From CAIWHR01 sp963816925 (GTDB taxonomy: Bacteria > Pseudomonadota > Gammaproteobacteria > Burkholderiales > Casimicrobiaceae), in contig CAWFMY010000011.1 in the NCBI GenBank assembly GCA_963816925.1, positions 137,879 through 201,878 on the forward strand: DNA of 64,000 nt, written 5' to 3'. Of the stretch, positions 46,786-55,906 are shown in pieces (the first letter of the stretch is position 1; every line of letters starts with the position of its first letter). A model generated the notes under the pieces. That model was not told the origin of the DNA, searched no databases, and saw only the letters and a list, made by a program, of their open reading frames with translations. A program made the translations under genes and the position numbers.

Positions 46786-47448
46786 ATGCCCATGCAAACG
46801 CGCATCAAGATCTGCGGCATTACACGCGTGGACGATGGTCTTGCCGCGGCGCATGCCGGCGCCGACGCGATCGGCCTCGTCTTCTGGGCGGGGACGCCGC
46901 GCGTTGTGGCGGTCGAGCACGCGCGCGCGATCGTCGCCGCGCTGCCGCCGTTCGTGTCGATCGTCGGGCTGTTCGTCGATCCGTCTGCCGACCACGTGCG
47001 CGCGACGCTTGCCGCGGTGCCGCTCGACCTTCTGCAATTCCACGGCAGCGAGCCGCCGGAATTCTGCCGCGCGTTCGGCCGGCGCTATGTGAAGGCGCTC
47101 CCTGTCGCGGCCGGGGCGCCGGCGGCCGGTTTGCTAGAATGCGCGCAACGGTACGAGGATGCCGCGGGACTGCTGTTCGATGCGCCGCCGGCGGACGGAT
47201 TGCCGGGAGGCACGGGCCGGACGTTCGATTGGAGCACGCTGCCGAAGGGGCTGCCGCAACCGGTCGTGCTTTCGGGCGGATTGTCCGCGCGCAACGTCGC
47301 CGACGCGATTCGCCGCGTGCGGCCGTGGGCGGTGGATGTGTCGAGCGGCGTCGAAGCGCAGGACGCCAAGGGCGTGCCGATCAAGGGCATCAAGGACCCG
47401 ACGCGCATGACGGCCTTCATCGAGGAAGTGCGCAATGCAGATGGCTGA
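46786..47448 (+). CDS. trpF: phosphoribosylanthranilate isomerase
   Basis: A 220-residue TIM-barrel enzyme of tryptophan synthesis. IKICGITRVDDGLAA contains the catalytic cysteine. LLQFHGSEPPEFC, VVLSGGLSARNVADAI and AVDVSSGVEAQDAKGVPIKG complete the family pattern. It overlaps trpB by 14 bases, and the trpF-trpB-trpA order without trpC or trpD is the betaproteobacterial arrangement. Confidence 0.96.
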   Translation: MPMQTRIKICGITRVDDGLAAAHAGADAIGLVFWAGTPRVVAVEHARAIVAALPPFVSIVGLFVDPSADHVRATLAAVPLDLLQFHGSEPPEFCRAFGRRYVKALPVAAGAPAAGLLECAQRYEDAAGLLFDAPPADGLPGGTGRTFDWSTLPKGLPQPVVLSGGLSARNVADAIRRVRPWAVDVSSGVEAQDAKGVPIKGIKDPTRMTAFIEEVRNADG

Positions 47449-48694
47449 CCTGCCCTATAACCTCCCCGACGAGCGCGGCCATTTCGGCCCGTACGGCGGC
47501 GTGTTCGTCGCCGAAACGCTGATCCGCGCGCTCGACGAGCTCAAGGAGCAATACGCGCGCTATCGTCTCGATCCCGGCTTCGTCGCCGAATTCGAGGACG
47601 AGCTCGCGCACTACGTCGGGCGGCCGTCGCCGGTCTATCACGCGAAGCGCTGGTCGGAAAAGGTCGGCGGCGCGCAGATCTGGTTGAAGCGCGAGGACCT
47701 GAACCACACCGGTGCGCACAAGATCAACAACTGCATCGGCCAGGCGCTGCTTGCCAAGCGCCTCGGCAAGAAGCGCGTCATCGCGGAGACGGGCGCCGGG
47801 CAGCACGGCGTGGCGAGCGCGACGGTCGCCGCGCGCTTCGGCATGGAGTGCGTCGTCTACATGGGATCCGAGGACATCAAGCGCCAGGCGCAGAACGTGT
47901 TCCGGATGAAGCTGCTCGGCGCGTCGGTGGTCCCGGTCGAGTCGGGGAGCAAGACGCTGAAGGACGCGCTGAACGAGGCGATGCGCGACTGGGTCACCAA
48001 TGTCGAGACGACGTTCTACATCATCGGCACCGTGGCGGGCCCGCACCCGTATCCGATGATGGTGCGCGATTTCCAGAGCGTGATCGGCCGCGAGTGCCTG
48101 GCGCAGATGCCGGAATCCGCCGGACGGCAGCCGGACGCCGTCATCGCGTGCGTCGGCGGCGGCTCCAACGCGATGGGCATCTTCTATCCCTACATCCCGC
48201 ACGAGAGCGTGCGGCTGATCGGCGTCGAGGCGGCGGGGGAGGGCATCGCGACCGGGCGGCACGCCGCTTCGCTGTCGGCGGGGCGGCCGGGCGTGCTGCA
48301 CGGCAATCGCACTTACCTTCTGCAGGATGCGGACGGGCAGATCGTCGAGACGCATTCGGTCTCGGCCGGCCTCGACTATCCCGGCGTCGGGCCCGAGCAT
48401 GCGTGGCTCAAGGACACGAAGCGCGCGGAATACGTGTCGATCACCGACGACCAGGCGCTCGCCGCCTTCCACGAGTGCTGTCGCGTCGAGGGCATCATTC
48501 CGGCGCTCGAGTCGGCGCACGCGCTCGCGTATGCGACGGAACTCGCGGCGACGATGGACAAGGACAAGATCCTGCTCGTCAATCTTTCCGGCCGCGGCGA
48601 CAAGGACATGAACACGGTGGCGGAGCGGTCCGGACTCAAGTTCTACTGCCGGCCGGAGTGCGATCCGGCCGCTCGCGCGAAAAAGCCCGCTTGA
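47435..48694 (+). CDS. trpB: tryptophan synthase beta subunit
   Basis: A 419-residue PLP enzyme that makes tryptophan from indole and serine. The PLP lysine is Lys96 in REDLNHTGAHKINNC, and VGGGSNAMGIFYPY binds the cofactor phosphate. ETGAGQHGVASATVAARFG is also typical. The start lies inside trpF, and its TGA is nested in the TTG start of trpA. All three are probably coupled. Confidence 0.97.
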   Translation: MQMADLPYNLPDERGHFGPYGGVFVAETLIRALDELKEQYARYRLDPGFVAEFEDELAHYVGRPSPVYHAKRWSEKVGGAQIWLKREDLNHTGAHKINNCIGQALLAKRLGKKRVIAETGAGQHGVASATVAARFGMECVVYMGSEDIKRQAQNVFRMKLLGASVVPVESGSKTLKDALNEAMRDWVTNVETTFYIIGTVAGPHPYPMMVRDFQSVIGRECLAQMPESAGRQPDAVIACVGGGSNAMGIFYPYIPHESVRLIGVEAAGEGIATGRHAASLSAGRPGVLHGNRTYLLQDADGQIVETHSVSAGLDYPGVGPEHAWLKDTKRAEYVSITDDQALAAFHECCRVEGIIPALESAHALAYATELAATMDKDKILLVNLSGRGDKDMNTVAERSGLKFYCRPECDPAARAKKPA

Positions 48695-49506
48695 ATCGCA
48701 TCGACAGCACGTTCGCGAAACTCCGCGCCGCCGGCCGCACCGGGCTCGTCCCCTATGTCACCGTCGGCGACCCGACGCTGGCGCTCACACTTCCGATCAT
48801 GCACGCACTCGTCGCGGCGGGCGCCGACGTGATCGAGCTCGGCGTTCCGTTTTCCGATCCGATGGCCGACGGGCCGGTCATCCAGCGCGCATCGGAGCGG
48901 GCGCTCGCGCAGCATGTCGGACTGAAGGACGTCCTCGGCGCGGTTGCCGCATTCCGCCGGACCGACACCGTGACGCCCGTCGTGCTGATGGGGTACGCCA
49001 ATCCGATCGAAGCGATGGGCGTGCCGGCGTTCGCCGACCGCGCGCGCGATGCCGGCGTCGACGGCGTGCTCGTCGTCGACTACCCGCCCGAGGAGGCGGG
49101 AGAATTCGCGTCTCTGCTCGACGCCCGAGCGATGGCGCCCATCTTCCTGCTGTCGCCGACGACGCCGGAAGCGCGCATCGCCGCCGTCGCGCGGGTCGCC
49201 CGCGGCTACGTCTATTACGTCTCGCTCAAGGGCGTCACGGGTGCGGGCAATCTCGACACGGCGGAGGTCGCGCGCAAGCTCGCGGAAATCCGCCGGCACG
49301 TGTCGCTGCCGGTGGGCGTGGGCTTCGGCATCCGCGACGCGGCAAGCGCGCAGGCCATCGCGGCGCACGCCGATGCCGTGGTGATCGGCAGTCGCATCAT
49401 CCAGGAAATCGAGGCCGGCCCGCCTGCCACCGCCGCCGAGCGCGCGGGTGCGTGGCTCGCCGGCATCCGCAGCGCGCTCGACTCGATGCAAAAGCGCGCG
49501 GCGTAG
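48691..49506 (+). CDS. trpA: tryptophan synthase alpha subunit
   Basis: A 271-residue TIM barrel that releases indole from indoleglycerol phosphate and channels it to TrpB. PYVTVGDPTLALTLPIMHAL, IELGVPFSDPMADGPVIQ, VVDYPPEEAGEF and VGFGIRDAASAQAI are conserved. A TTG at 48691 overlapping the trpB stop gives MNRIDSTFAKLR, the family start; no ATG is available nearby, so the TTG start is inferred. Confidence 0.95.
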   Translation: MNRIDSTFAKLRAAGRTGLVPYVTVGDPTLALTLPIMHALVAAGADVIELGVPFSDPMADGPVIQRASERALAQHVGLKDVLGAVAAFRRTDTVTPVVLMGYANPIEAMGVPAFADRARDAGVDGVLVVDYPPEEAGEFASLLDARAMAPIFLLSPTTPEARIAAVARVARGYVYYVSLKGVTGAGNLDTAEVARKLAEIRRHVSLPVGVGFGIRDAASAQAIAAHADAVVIGSRIIQEIEAGPPATAAERAGAWLAGIRSALDSMQKRAA

Positions 49507-49622
49507 CGAGGGGGACGAATGAGCGAGCGGGCCGAAGGCAAGGACCGAAGGTCGCGTCCGCGAGCAATTGAGCGCGGCCGACGCAGCGGAACAACGGCAA
49601 GCGGCGAACGTCCGGAGGCCGC
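49505..49622 (-). repeat. diverged member of the dispersed intergenic repeat (copy E)
   Basis: The gap between trpA and accD ends in blocks resembling copies C and D: GGCCGACGCAGCGG, CAACG and CGGAGGCCGC, in the same order and similar spacing. The other half (AGGGGGACGAATGAGCG) is only loosely similar. I rate this as a degenerate copy, inverted relative to copies A and B, with modest confidence. Confidence 0.45.
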
Positions 49623-49625
49623 AAG

Positions 49626-50495
49626 ATGAGCTGGCTGCAGAAACTCCTGCCACCGCGCATCAAGAGTACGCCGGGCGTGAAGAAGACGGCGGTGCCCGAG
49701 GGACTGTGGATCAAATGCCCCGCCTGCGAAGCGGTGCTGTACCGGACCGATCTCGAGAACAACCTGTTCGTCTGCCCGAAATGCGCGCACCACCAGCGCG
49801 TGCCGGCGCGCGAACGCATCGACCAGCTGCTCGATCCCGAGGGACGCTTCGAAATCGGCTCGGAAGTGGTGCCCGTCGACAGTCTCAAGTTCAAGGACCA
49901 GAAGAAGTACCCGGAGCGGCTCGCCGCGGCGCTCGAAGAAACGGGCGAAACCGATGCCCTCGTGGTGATGCAAGGCAGCATCAAAGGCGTGCCGCTCGTG
50001 CTCGCCTGCTTCGAGTTCGAGTTCATGGGCGGATCGATGGGCTCCGTGGTGGGCGAGCGCTTCGTGCGCGGCGTGCGCGTCGCCTACGAAAGCCGCATTC
50101 CTTTCGTCTGCATTTCGGCATCGGGCGGCGCGCGGATGCAGGAGGGCGTCAATTCGCTGTTCCAGATGGCGAAGACCACCGCCGTGCTGCAGGAGTTGAC
50201 GAAAGCGCAGCTGCCCTTCGTGTCGATCCTGACGGACCCGACGATGGGCGGCGTGTCGGCGTCGTTCGCGTTCGTGGCGGACCTCGTGCTGGCCGAGCCC
50301 GGCGCGCTCATCGGCTTCGCCGGCCCGCGCGTGATCGAGCAGACGGTCCGCGAGAAGCTCCCCGAAGGGTTCCAGCGCGCGGAATTCCTGATCGACAAGG
50401 GTGCGCTCGACATGATCATCGACCGGCGCCAATTGCGCGACGAATTGCCGCGGATGCTGGCGATGCTGTCGAAGCAGCCTTCTCCGGCGACCTGA
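49626..50495 (+). CDS. accD: acetyl-CoA carboxylase carboxyltransferase beta subunit
   Basis: A 289-residue subunit with an N-terminal zinc ribbon (Cys31, Cys34, Cys50, Cys53; WIKCPACEAVLY and FVCPKCAHHQ). The crotonase-fold domain contains FMGGSMGSVVGERF, ISASGGARMQEG and TDPTMGGVSASFA. With AccA it makes malonyl-CoA for fatty-acid synthesis. It is followed by folC with overlapping ends. Confidence 0.96.
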   Translation: MSWLQKLLPPRIKSTPGVKKTAVPEGLWIKCPACEAVLYRTDLENNLFVCPKCAHHQRVPARERIDQLLDPEGRFEIGSEVVPVDSLKFKDQKKYPERLAAALEETGETDALVVMQGSIKGVPLVLACFEFEFMGGSMGSVVGERFVRGVRVAYESRIPFVCISASGGARMQEGVNSLFQMAKTTAVLQELTKAQLPFVSILTDPTMGGVSASFAFVADLVLAEPGALIGFAGPRVIEQTVREKLPEGFQRAEFLIDKGALDMIIDRRQLRDELPRMLAMLSKQPSPAT

Positions 50496-51769
50496 ACATT
50501 CCCCCCGCGCGCCGCCCTGCCACGCTTGCCGCGTGGCTTGCGCACCTCGAGACGCTGCATCCCAAGGCGATTGCGATGGGGCTCGACCGCGTCGCCGACG
50601 TGCGCTCGCGCATGGACGCGTCGCTCGGCTGTCCCGTCGTCACCGTCACCGGCACCAACGGCAAGGGCTCGACGTGCGCGCTGCTGGAGTCGATGCTGGT
50701 CGCCGCCGCGCACCGGACCGGCCTCTACACGTCGCCCCACCTCGCGTCGTACAACGAGCGCGTGCGAATCGATGGTCTGCCCGCCACCGACGACGCGCTC
50801 GTCGCGGCGTTCAATGCCGTCGAGGATGCGCGCGCCGACGTCCCGCTGACGTATTTCGAGTACGGCACGCTCGCCGCGTTCTGGCTCTTCGCGCGCGCGG
50901 ACCTCGCGGCGGCGGTGCTCGAGGTGGGTCTCGGCGGGCGACTCGACGCCGTCAACGTCATCGACGCCGACATCGCCGTCGTGACGAGCGTCGGTCTCGA
51001 CCACATGGACTACCTCGGCCCGACGCGCGAGGACATCGGGCGCGAGAAGGCCGGAATCTTTCGCGCGGGGCGCCCCGTGGTCTGCGGCGAGCCGAATCCG
51101 CCCGCAGCGCTTCTCGCGCACGCGCGCGTGCTCGGTGCGCCGCTGTCGCAGGTCGGCCGCGATTACGGTTTCACGACCGGCAAGGGCCAGTGGGATTACT
51201 GGGGTCCTGGGGGACGGCGACATGGCCTGCCCCATCCTGCGCTCCGCGGAGCGATCCAGCTCGTCAACGCGGCGACGGCGATCACGGCGCTCGATCTTCT
51301 GCACGACGTCCTGCACGTGAGCGCCGGTGCGGTCAGGACGGGTCTCGTGTCGGTCGAGCTCGCCGGCCGATTTCAGGTCCTGCCCGGACGGCCGACGATC
51401 GTGCTCGACGTCGCGCACAATCCACACGCCGCGCGCATCCTCGCCGCGGAACTCGGAACGATGGGCTTCGCCGCGCGCACGATCGCCGTCTTCGGGATGC
51501 TCGCCGACAAGGACATCGACGGTGTCGTCGCGGCAATGCTCCCGCGCGTCGACCGCTGGCATGTCGCGACGCTGCCCCCGCCGCGGGGCGCCGGCGCCGC
51601 GTCGGTGCGCGATGCGCTCTCGAATGCGGGTGTCGCGGCGGCGGACGTGCGGACTTTCGACGATGTCGGGTCGGCGTATCGTGCGGCGCGAGACGAAGCA
51701 GGCGAAGCTGATAGAATCATCGTTTTCGGATCGTTCCTGACCGTCGCCGCGGCGCTCGCCGCGCGTTGA
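50492..51769 (+). CDS. folC: bifunctional folylpolyglutamate/dihydrofolate synthase
   Basis: A Mur-ligase family enzyme of about 425 residues that adds glutamates to folates. The P-loop is VTVTGTNGKGSTCALLE. SPHLASYNERVRIDG, LEVGLGGRLDAVN, SVGLDHMDYLGPT and VLDVAHNPHAARIL are conserved. No ATG, GTG or TTG lies at the expected N-terminus. The reading frame passes through the end of accD, and CTG at 50492 is the best guess, overlapping the accD TGA. The start is therefore uncertain. Confidence 0.9.
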   Translation: MNIPPARRPATLAAWLAHLETLHPKAIAMGLDRVADVRSRMDASLGCPVVTVTGTNGKGSTCALLESMLVAAAHRTGLYTSPHLASYNERVRIDGLPATDDALVAAFNAVEDARADVPLTYFEYGTLAAFWLFARADLAAAVLEVGLGGRLDAVNVIDADIAVVTSVGLDHMDYLGPTREDIGREKAGIFRAGRPVVCGEPNPPAALLAHARVLGAPLSQVGRDYGFTTGKGQWDYWGPGGRRHGLPHPALRGAIQLVNAATAITALDLLHDVLHVSAGAVRTGLVSVELAGRFQVLPGRPTIVLDVAHNPHAARILAAELGTMGFAARTIAVFGMLADKDIDGVVAAMLPRVDRWHVATLPPPRGAGAASVRDALSNAGVAAADVRTFDDVGSAYRAARDEAGEADRIIVFGSFLTVAAALAAR

Positions 51770-51788
51770 TCGGAGCGGGACACGAGGC

Positions 51789-52595
51789 ATGGCCGAACGC
51801 ATCGCCGACAATGCCGACCTCGCGGTCGACGAGTTGAAACGCCGGGCCCGGCGCAGGCTCGTCGGCGCGGTCGTGCTGGCGCTCGCCGCGGCGGTGATCC
51901 TTCCGCTGCTGCTCGAGAAGGAACCGAAGCCGCTCGGCGACGACGTCTCCGTGCAGATTCCGCCGGTCGACGAGGGCCGCTTCGTCAACAGACTCACGGG
52001 GCGGGCGGGAGATTCGAAGAGCGCGCCGAAAGCCGACGCCAAGGCATCGTCGAAAAGCGCTGCGCCGAAGCAGGACGCCGCACCGGCGCCGACCCTTCCC
52101 GCGCCGACCACGGTCACGCCAGCGGCGCCCGCAACCGAGAGTGCGCCTGCGCCCGCGCCGACCAGCGTCGCCGCGCCGAAAAAATCGGTCGCCGAAGCGG
52201 AACAGCGCGTGCTCGCGCCGGGGACGAAGCCGGCCGCCAACGCGGACGTGAAGGCTGCGCCGGAAGCCAAGGCCGATACACCGGCGCCGGCGCCAGTGGC
52301 GGCGGCGATGCCGCCAAAGAGCGAGTCGGTCGCGCCCGTTGCAACGGCGCCCGCGAAAGGCGAAGGCTTCGCCGTGCAGATCGCCGCGTTTACCGACGAC
52401 AAGGGCGCCAATTCGCTGGCCGGCAAGTTGAAAAAGGCCGGCTACGACTCCACCTACACCGAGCCCGTGGAAACAAGCCGCGGAACGCTTTGGCGCGTGC
52501 GCGTCGGCGGCTATGCGACGCGTCCGGACGCCGAAGCGGCGCGCGCGAAGTTGAAGGCCGACGGCTGGAACGGTCTCGTCGTCGCCGCGAAGTAG
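51789..52595 (+). CDS. SPOR-domain cell-division protein (DedD-like)
   Basis: A 268-residue protein with a short cytoplasmic part, one membrane helix (LVGAVVLALAAAVILPLLL, about 24-42) and a long Ala/Pro/Lys linker. It ends in a C-terminal SPOR domain (GFAVQIAAFTDDKGANSLAGKL through LWRVRVGGYATRPDAEAA). SPOR domains bind denuded peptidoglycan at the division septum. The folC-SPOR-cvpA-purF order is conserved in betaproteobacteria. Confidence 0.9.
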   Translation: MAERIADNADLAVDELKRRARRRLVGAVVLALAAAVILPLLLEKEPKPLGDDVSVQIPPVDEGRFVNRLTGRAGDSKSAPKADAKASSKSAAPKQDAAPAPTLPAPTTVTPAAPATESAPAPAPTSVAAPKKSVAEAEQRVLAPGTKPAANADVKAAPEAKADTPAPAPVAAAMPPKSESVAPVATAPAKGEGFAVQIAAFTDDKGANSLAGKLKKAGYDSTYTEPVETSRGTLWRVRVGGYATRPDAEAARAKLKADGWNGLVVAAK

Positions 52596-52649
52596 CATCG
52601 TGCGCCCGGCGGCGCGCGCCGTTCGTGCCGCGTTTCGCGTAAACCATCG

Positions 52650-53222
52650 ATGACCTACCTTGATATCGGCGTAGTCGCGGTGATCGTGCTGTCGACGCTG
52701 CTCGCTTACGTTCGTGGCGTCGTGCGCGAGCTGATCGCGATCGCGGCGTGGATCGTCGGCCTGGTCGCCGCGATGCGCTATGCGGATCCGGCCGCGGCGC
52801 TGTTCGCGGGATTGGACATCCCGCAGGCCGCGCGCCATGTCATCGCGTTCGTGCTGATCCTGATCGTCGTCCTGGTCATCGGCGGGCTCCTCGCGTGGCT
52901 CGCGAAGCGCGTCGTGCACGGCGTCGGCCTGGGATTCATCGATCGTTTCCTCGGCGCGGTGTTCGGAGTGTTGCGCGGCGCGCTGCTGGCGTTGATATTT
53001 GCGCTGATCGCGGGGCTGACGACGCTGCCGCGGCATGATTGGTGGCAAAATTCGACCCTTGGGCCGGTGCTGGCGGAATCCGCACTGGCGTTGCGGCCGT
53101 ACCTGCCGCCGGACTGGGCGGCGCGGCTCGATTATTCGGCGACCGGAAAGTCCCCGGGCGCCAGGGCGGCCTCCGCCTCGCGGAGCCCCGACGGAGAGAC
53201 GGAACCATGTGCGGAATCGTAG
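52650..53222 (+). CDS. cvpA: CvpA family membrane protein
   Basis: A 190-residue protein with four predicted helices (IGVVAVIVLSTLLAYV, LIAIAAWIVGLVAAM, HVIAFVLILIVVLVIGGLL, LGAVFGVLRGALLALIFALI) and the conserved GFIDRFLGAVFGVLRG. The family is linked to colicin V secretion and envelope integrity. It overlaps the purF start by 16 bases, the classic cvpA-purF pair. The last 40 residues are polar and non-conserved. Confidence 0.92.
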   Translation: MTYLDIGVVAVIVLSTLLAYVRGVVRELIAIAAWIVGLVAAMRYADPAAALFAGLDIPQAARHVIAFVLILIVVLVIGGLLAWLAKRVVHGVGLGFIDRFLGAVFGVLRGALLALIFALIAGLTTLPRHDWWQNSTLGPVLAESALALRPYLPPDWAARLDYSATGKSPGARAASASRSPDGETEPCAES

Positions 53223-54724
53223 GCGTCGTCGCGCATACGCCGGTCAATCAGCTCCTCTACGACAGCCTGCTGCTGCTGCAGCACCGCGGGCAGGATGCGG
53301 CCGGCATCGTGACCGGCGAAGGCGCGATGTTCCACATGCACAAGGGCCCGGGCTACGTCCGCGACGTGTTCCGCACCCGCAACATGCGCGAGCTCTCCGG
53401 CAACCTCGGCATCGGCCATTGCCGGTACCCGACCGCGGGCTCGGCGGCCTCGGACCTCGAATCGCAGCCGTTCTACGTCAACTCGCCGTTCGGCATCACG
53501 CTGGCGCACAACGGCAACCTCACGAACAGCGACGCGCTGAAGAAGGAGCTTTTCCAGCTCGACTTCCGGCATGTCAACACGAACTCGGATTCCGAGGTGC
53601 TGCTCAACGTGTTTGCGCTGGAGCTCGAGCGCGCGGCGCATCACTCGCGTCTCGATGCCGACGCGATCTTCGCCGCGGTGGCGGGGGTCCACCGGCGCTG
53701 CCGCGGCGCGTACGCGATCGTCGCGATGATCGCGGGCTACGGCATGGTGGCATTCCGCGACCCGTTCGGCATCCGCCCGCTCATCATCGGCCGCAACGAG
53801 GCGATGGGCGGCAGCGAGTATCTCGTCGCGAGCGAATCGGTGGCGCTGGAGCCGCTCGGCTTTTCGGTGCTGCGCGACGTGGCGCCCGGCGAGGCGATCT
53901 ACGTCGACCAGACCGGCGCGTTCCATGCGCGGCAGTGTGCCGAGCGCTCGGTGCTCGCACCCTGCATCTTCGAGTTCGTCTACCTCGCGCGGCCGGATTC
54001 GGTGATCGACGGCACGTCGGTCTACGAAACGCGCCTCAACATGGGCGAGCAGCTCGCGAACAAGATTCGCGGCATGCCGGAAGCGCGCGACATCGACGTC
54101 GTGATCCCGATCCCCGATTCCAGCCGGCCTTCGGCGCTGCAGCTCGCGAACACGCTGGGCCTCACGTATCGCGAAGGCTTCGTCAAGAACCGCTACATCG
54201 GCCGCACGTTCATCATGCCGGGGCAGGCGATGCGGCGCAAAAGCGTGCGCCAGAAGCTGAACCCGATCGGCATGGAGTTCAAGGACAAGGTGGTGCTGCT
54301 CGTCGACGACTCGATCGTGCGCGGCACGACGTCGCACGAGATCGTGCAGATGGCGCGCGACGCCGGCGCGCGCAAGGTCTATTTCGCCTCCGCGAGCCCG
54401 CCCGTGCGATATCCGAACGTGTATGGCATCGACATGCCGAACCTGGACGAGCTCGTGGCAACGGGGCGCACGGAAGCCGAGATCGCGCGCTCGATCGGCG
54501 CCGACCTCCTCATCTACCAGGATCTCGACGCGCTGAAGGCCGCGGTGCGCACGACGAACCCGCACTTGAAGGAGTTCGAGGCGTCCTGCTTCGACGGCAA
54601 GTACATCACGGGCGATGTCACCGCCGACTATCTGTCGCAACTTGCTTTCGCGCGCGATGCCTCGCGCGGCGACGCGGACACGGACTCCGCCGACGCGTCG
54701 GAATCGGTCGCCGTCAGCGGATAG
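53207..54724 (+). CDS. purF: amidophosphoribosyltransferase
   Basis: A 505-residue enzyme that starts purine synthesis by transferring glutamine nitrogen to PRPP. The nucleophile is Cys2 of MCGIVGVVAH. HRGQDAAGIVTGEG, GIGHCRYPTAGS and the PRPP-binding loop VLLVDDSIVRGTTSHEIV are present. The gene is intact and closes the long biosynthetic block with a terminator. The metZ gene often found next is absent here. Confidence 0.97.
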   Translation: MCGIVGVVAHTPVNQLLYDSLLLLQHRGQDAAGIVTGEGAMFHMHKGPGYVRDVFRTRNMRELSGNLGIGHCRYPTAGSAASDLESQPFYVNSPFGITLAHNGNLTNSDALKKELFQLDFRHVNTNSDSEVLLNVFALELERAAHHSRLDADAIFAAVAGVHRRCRGAYAIVAMIAGYGMVAFRDPFGIRPLIIGRNEAMGGSEYLVASESVALEPLGFSVLRDVAPGEAIYVDQTGAFHARQCAERSVLAPCIFEFVYLARPDSVIDGTSVYETRLNMGEQLANKIRGMPEARDIDVVIPIPDSSRPSALQLANTLGLTYREGFVKNRYIGRTFIMPGQAMRRKSVRQKLNPIGMEFKDKVVLLVDDSIVRGTTSHEIVQMARDAGARKVYFASASPPVRYPNVYGIDMPNLDELVATGRTEAEIARSIGADLLIYQDLDALKAAVRTTNPHLKEFEASCFDGKYITGDVTADYLSQLAFARDASRGDADTDSADASESVAVSG

Positions 54725-54745
54725 TCGTCGGAGCGGGGCGGCAAT

Positions 54746-54777
54746 GAAAAACGCGGCCTCGCGGGCCGCGTTTTTTT
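54746..54777. terminator. bidirectional terminator between purF and a diheme cytochrome gene
   Basis: A 12-base inverted repeat (about 54747-54758 with 54764-54775) has an A-rich 5' side and a T-run 3' side, so it can end both converging transcripts. Confidence 0.85.
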
Positions 54778-54793
54778 GGAATGCGGAGCCGAA

Positions 54794-55645
54794 TTATTTC
54801 GCCGCCGCCGCCATGTAGTCGACCGCGGCCTTGACCTCGGCATCCGAGAGCGACGTGTTGCCGCCCCTCGCCGGCATCGCGCCCTTGCCGGACAGCGCGA
54901 CCTTGTAGAGCGTGTCGATGCCCGTGGCGAGCCGCGGCGCCCACGCCGCCTTGTCGCCGAACTTCGGCGCGCCGGCGATGCCGGCGCCGTGGCAGACGGT
55001 GCACGTCGATTCGAAGATTTTCTTGCCATCGGGCTTGGCGGCGGATGCCGGCGCTGTCGGAGCTGCCGCGGCAACCGCGACGGGCGCCGGTGCTGCGGCC
55101 GCGGACGCTATCGGTGCCGCGGCGGGAGCGGCGGCGGCAACCTGCGCCGGTGCCGGAGCCGCGGGCTCCTTCCAGTTGGCGCCCGCCTTGTTCGCCATGA
55201 AGACCACCGCGCGCTCGACTTCGACGTTTTCGAGGTCCGGGTTGCCCCCTTTGGCGGGCATTGCGTTGAAGCCGTTCAACGCGTGGCCGACGGCCGTCGC
55301 CTGGCCCTGCGCAATGACTTTCGCCCACAAGCCCTTGTCGCCGAATTTCGGCGCGTTGAGCAAGCCCGTTTCATGGCACGTCTTGCAGACTTGCCCGTAG
55401 ACCTGCTCGCCGGTGAGCTGACCCTTCGGGCCGGCGGCCGCGGCGAGCACGACCTGCCCGACCGGCTGGATCCGCGCGATGATCGCACTGTCGTCCTCGT
55501 GCGCGCCCTTGACGCCGCTCGTCACCAGCTGCGAGAGCAGGATGGCGAGCCCGATCGGCACGACAAACGCCAGCACGACGACGATGACGAGCTGCTTCGG
55601 AGTCTTGATGGGAGAAACGTGCTGATCGGGTTCTTGCATGGGCAT
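54794..55645 (-). CDS. membrane-anchored diheme cytochrome c (cytochrome c5 family)
   Basis: A 283-residue protein. An uncleaved anchor (LVIVVVLAFVVPIGLAILL, about 19-37) is followed by two similar cytochrome domains. The first heme site is VCKTCHETGLLNAPKFGDKG, the second TCTVCHGAGIAGAPKFGDKA, and each has an AMPA motif supplying the axial methionine. An Ala/Pro linker of about 45 residues joins them. It is a periplasmic electron carrier, probably to a terminal oxidase. A bidirectional terminator separates it from purF. Confidence 0.9.
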   Translation of the reverse strand: MPMQEPDQHVSPIKTPKQLVIVVVLAFVVPIGLAILLSQLVTSGVKGAHEDDSAIIARIQPVGQVVLAAAAGPKGQLTGEQVYGQVCKTCHETGLLNAPKFGDKGLWAKVIAQGQATAVGHALNGFNAMPAKGGNPDLENVEVERAVVFMANKAGANWKEPAAPAPAQVAAAAPAAAPIASAAAAPAPVAVAAAAPTAPASAAKPDGKKIFESTCTVCHGAGIAGAPKFGDKAAWAPRLATGIDTLYKVALSGKGAMPARGGNTSLSDAEVKAAVDYMAAAAK

Positions 55646-55760
55646 TCCTGGTCCGGATGGGTTGCCGCGGAGCGGTTTGATCGAAAAGGTGGTTCGTCGC
55701 GGACCGTCGCGCGCGAGCCTTCAGCGCCCGGACGGAAAAAGCGCGACATTATACCGCGGG

Positions 55761-55790
55761 TGGACGCTCGTTCGAGGGGCACGGTAGAAT
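55761..55790 (+). promoter_or_regulatory. candidate tRNA-Arg promoter
   Basis: TGGACG (55761-55766) and TAGAAT (55785-55790) are separated by 18 bases. The -10 box lies 10 bases before the mature tRNA. Confidence 0.4.
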
Positions 55791-55800
55791 GCCGGTCCGC

Positions 55801-55877
55801 GCGCCCGTAGCTCAGTTGGATAGAGTGTTGGTTTCCGAAGCCAAAGGTCACAGGTTCGACTCCTGTCGGGCGCGCCA
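55801..55877 (+). tRNA. tRNA-Arg (anticodon CCG)
   Basis: A 77-nt cloverleaf. The acceptor GCGCCCG pairs with CGGGCGC, the D-loop is AGTTGGATA, the anticodon loop TTCCGAA carries CCG for CGG codons, and the T-loop is GGTTCGACTCC. The discriminator is G and the CCA end is genome-encoded. The final A is also the first base of an ATG for the next reading frame. Confidence 0.95.
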
Positions 55878-55906
55878 TGTGTTCGCAGCGATGCGGTGTT
55901 GCAAGC

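Noticed and set aside
55801..55877. tRNA-Arg as an attachment site of an integrated element inside the window
   Set aside because: I looked for a second copy of the tRNA 3' end downstream and saw none. No integrase gene is present.
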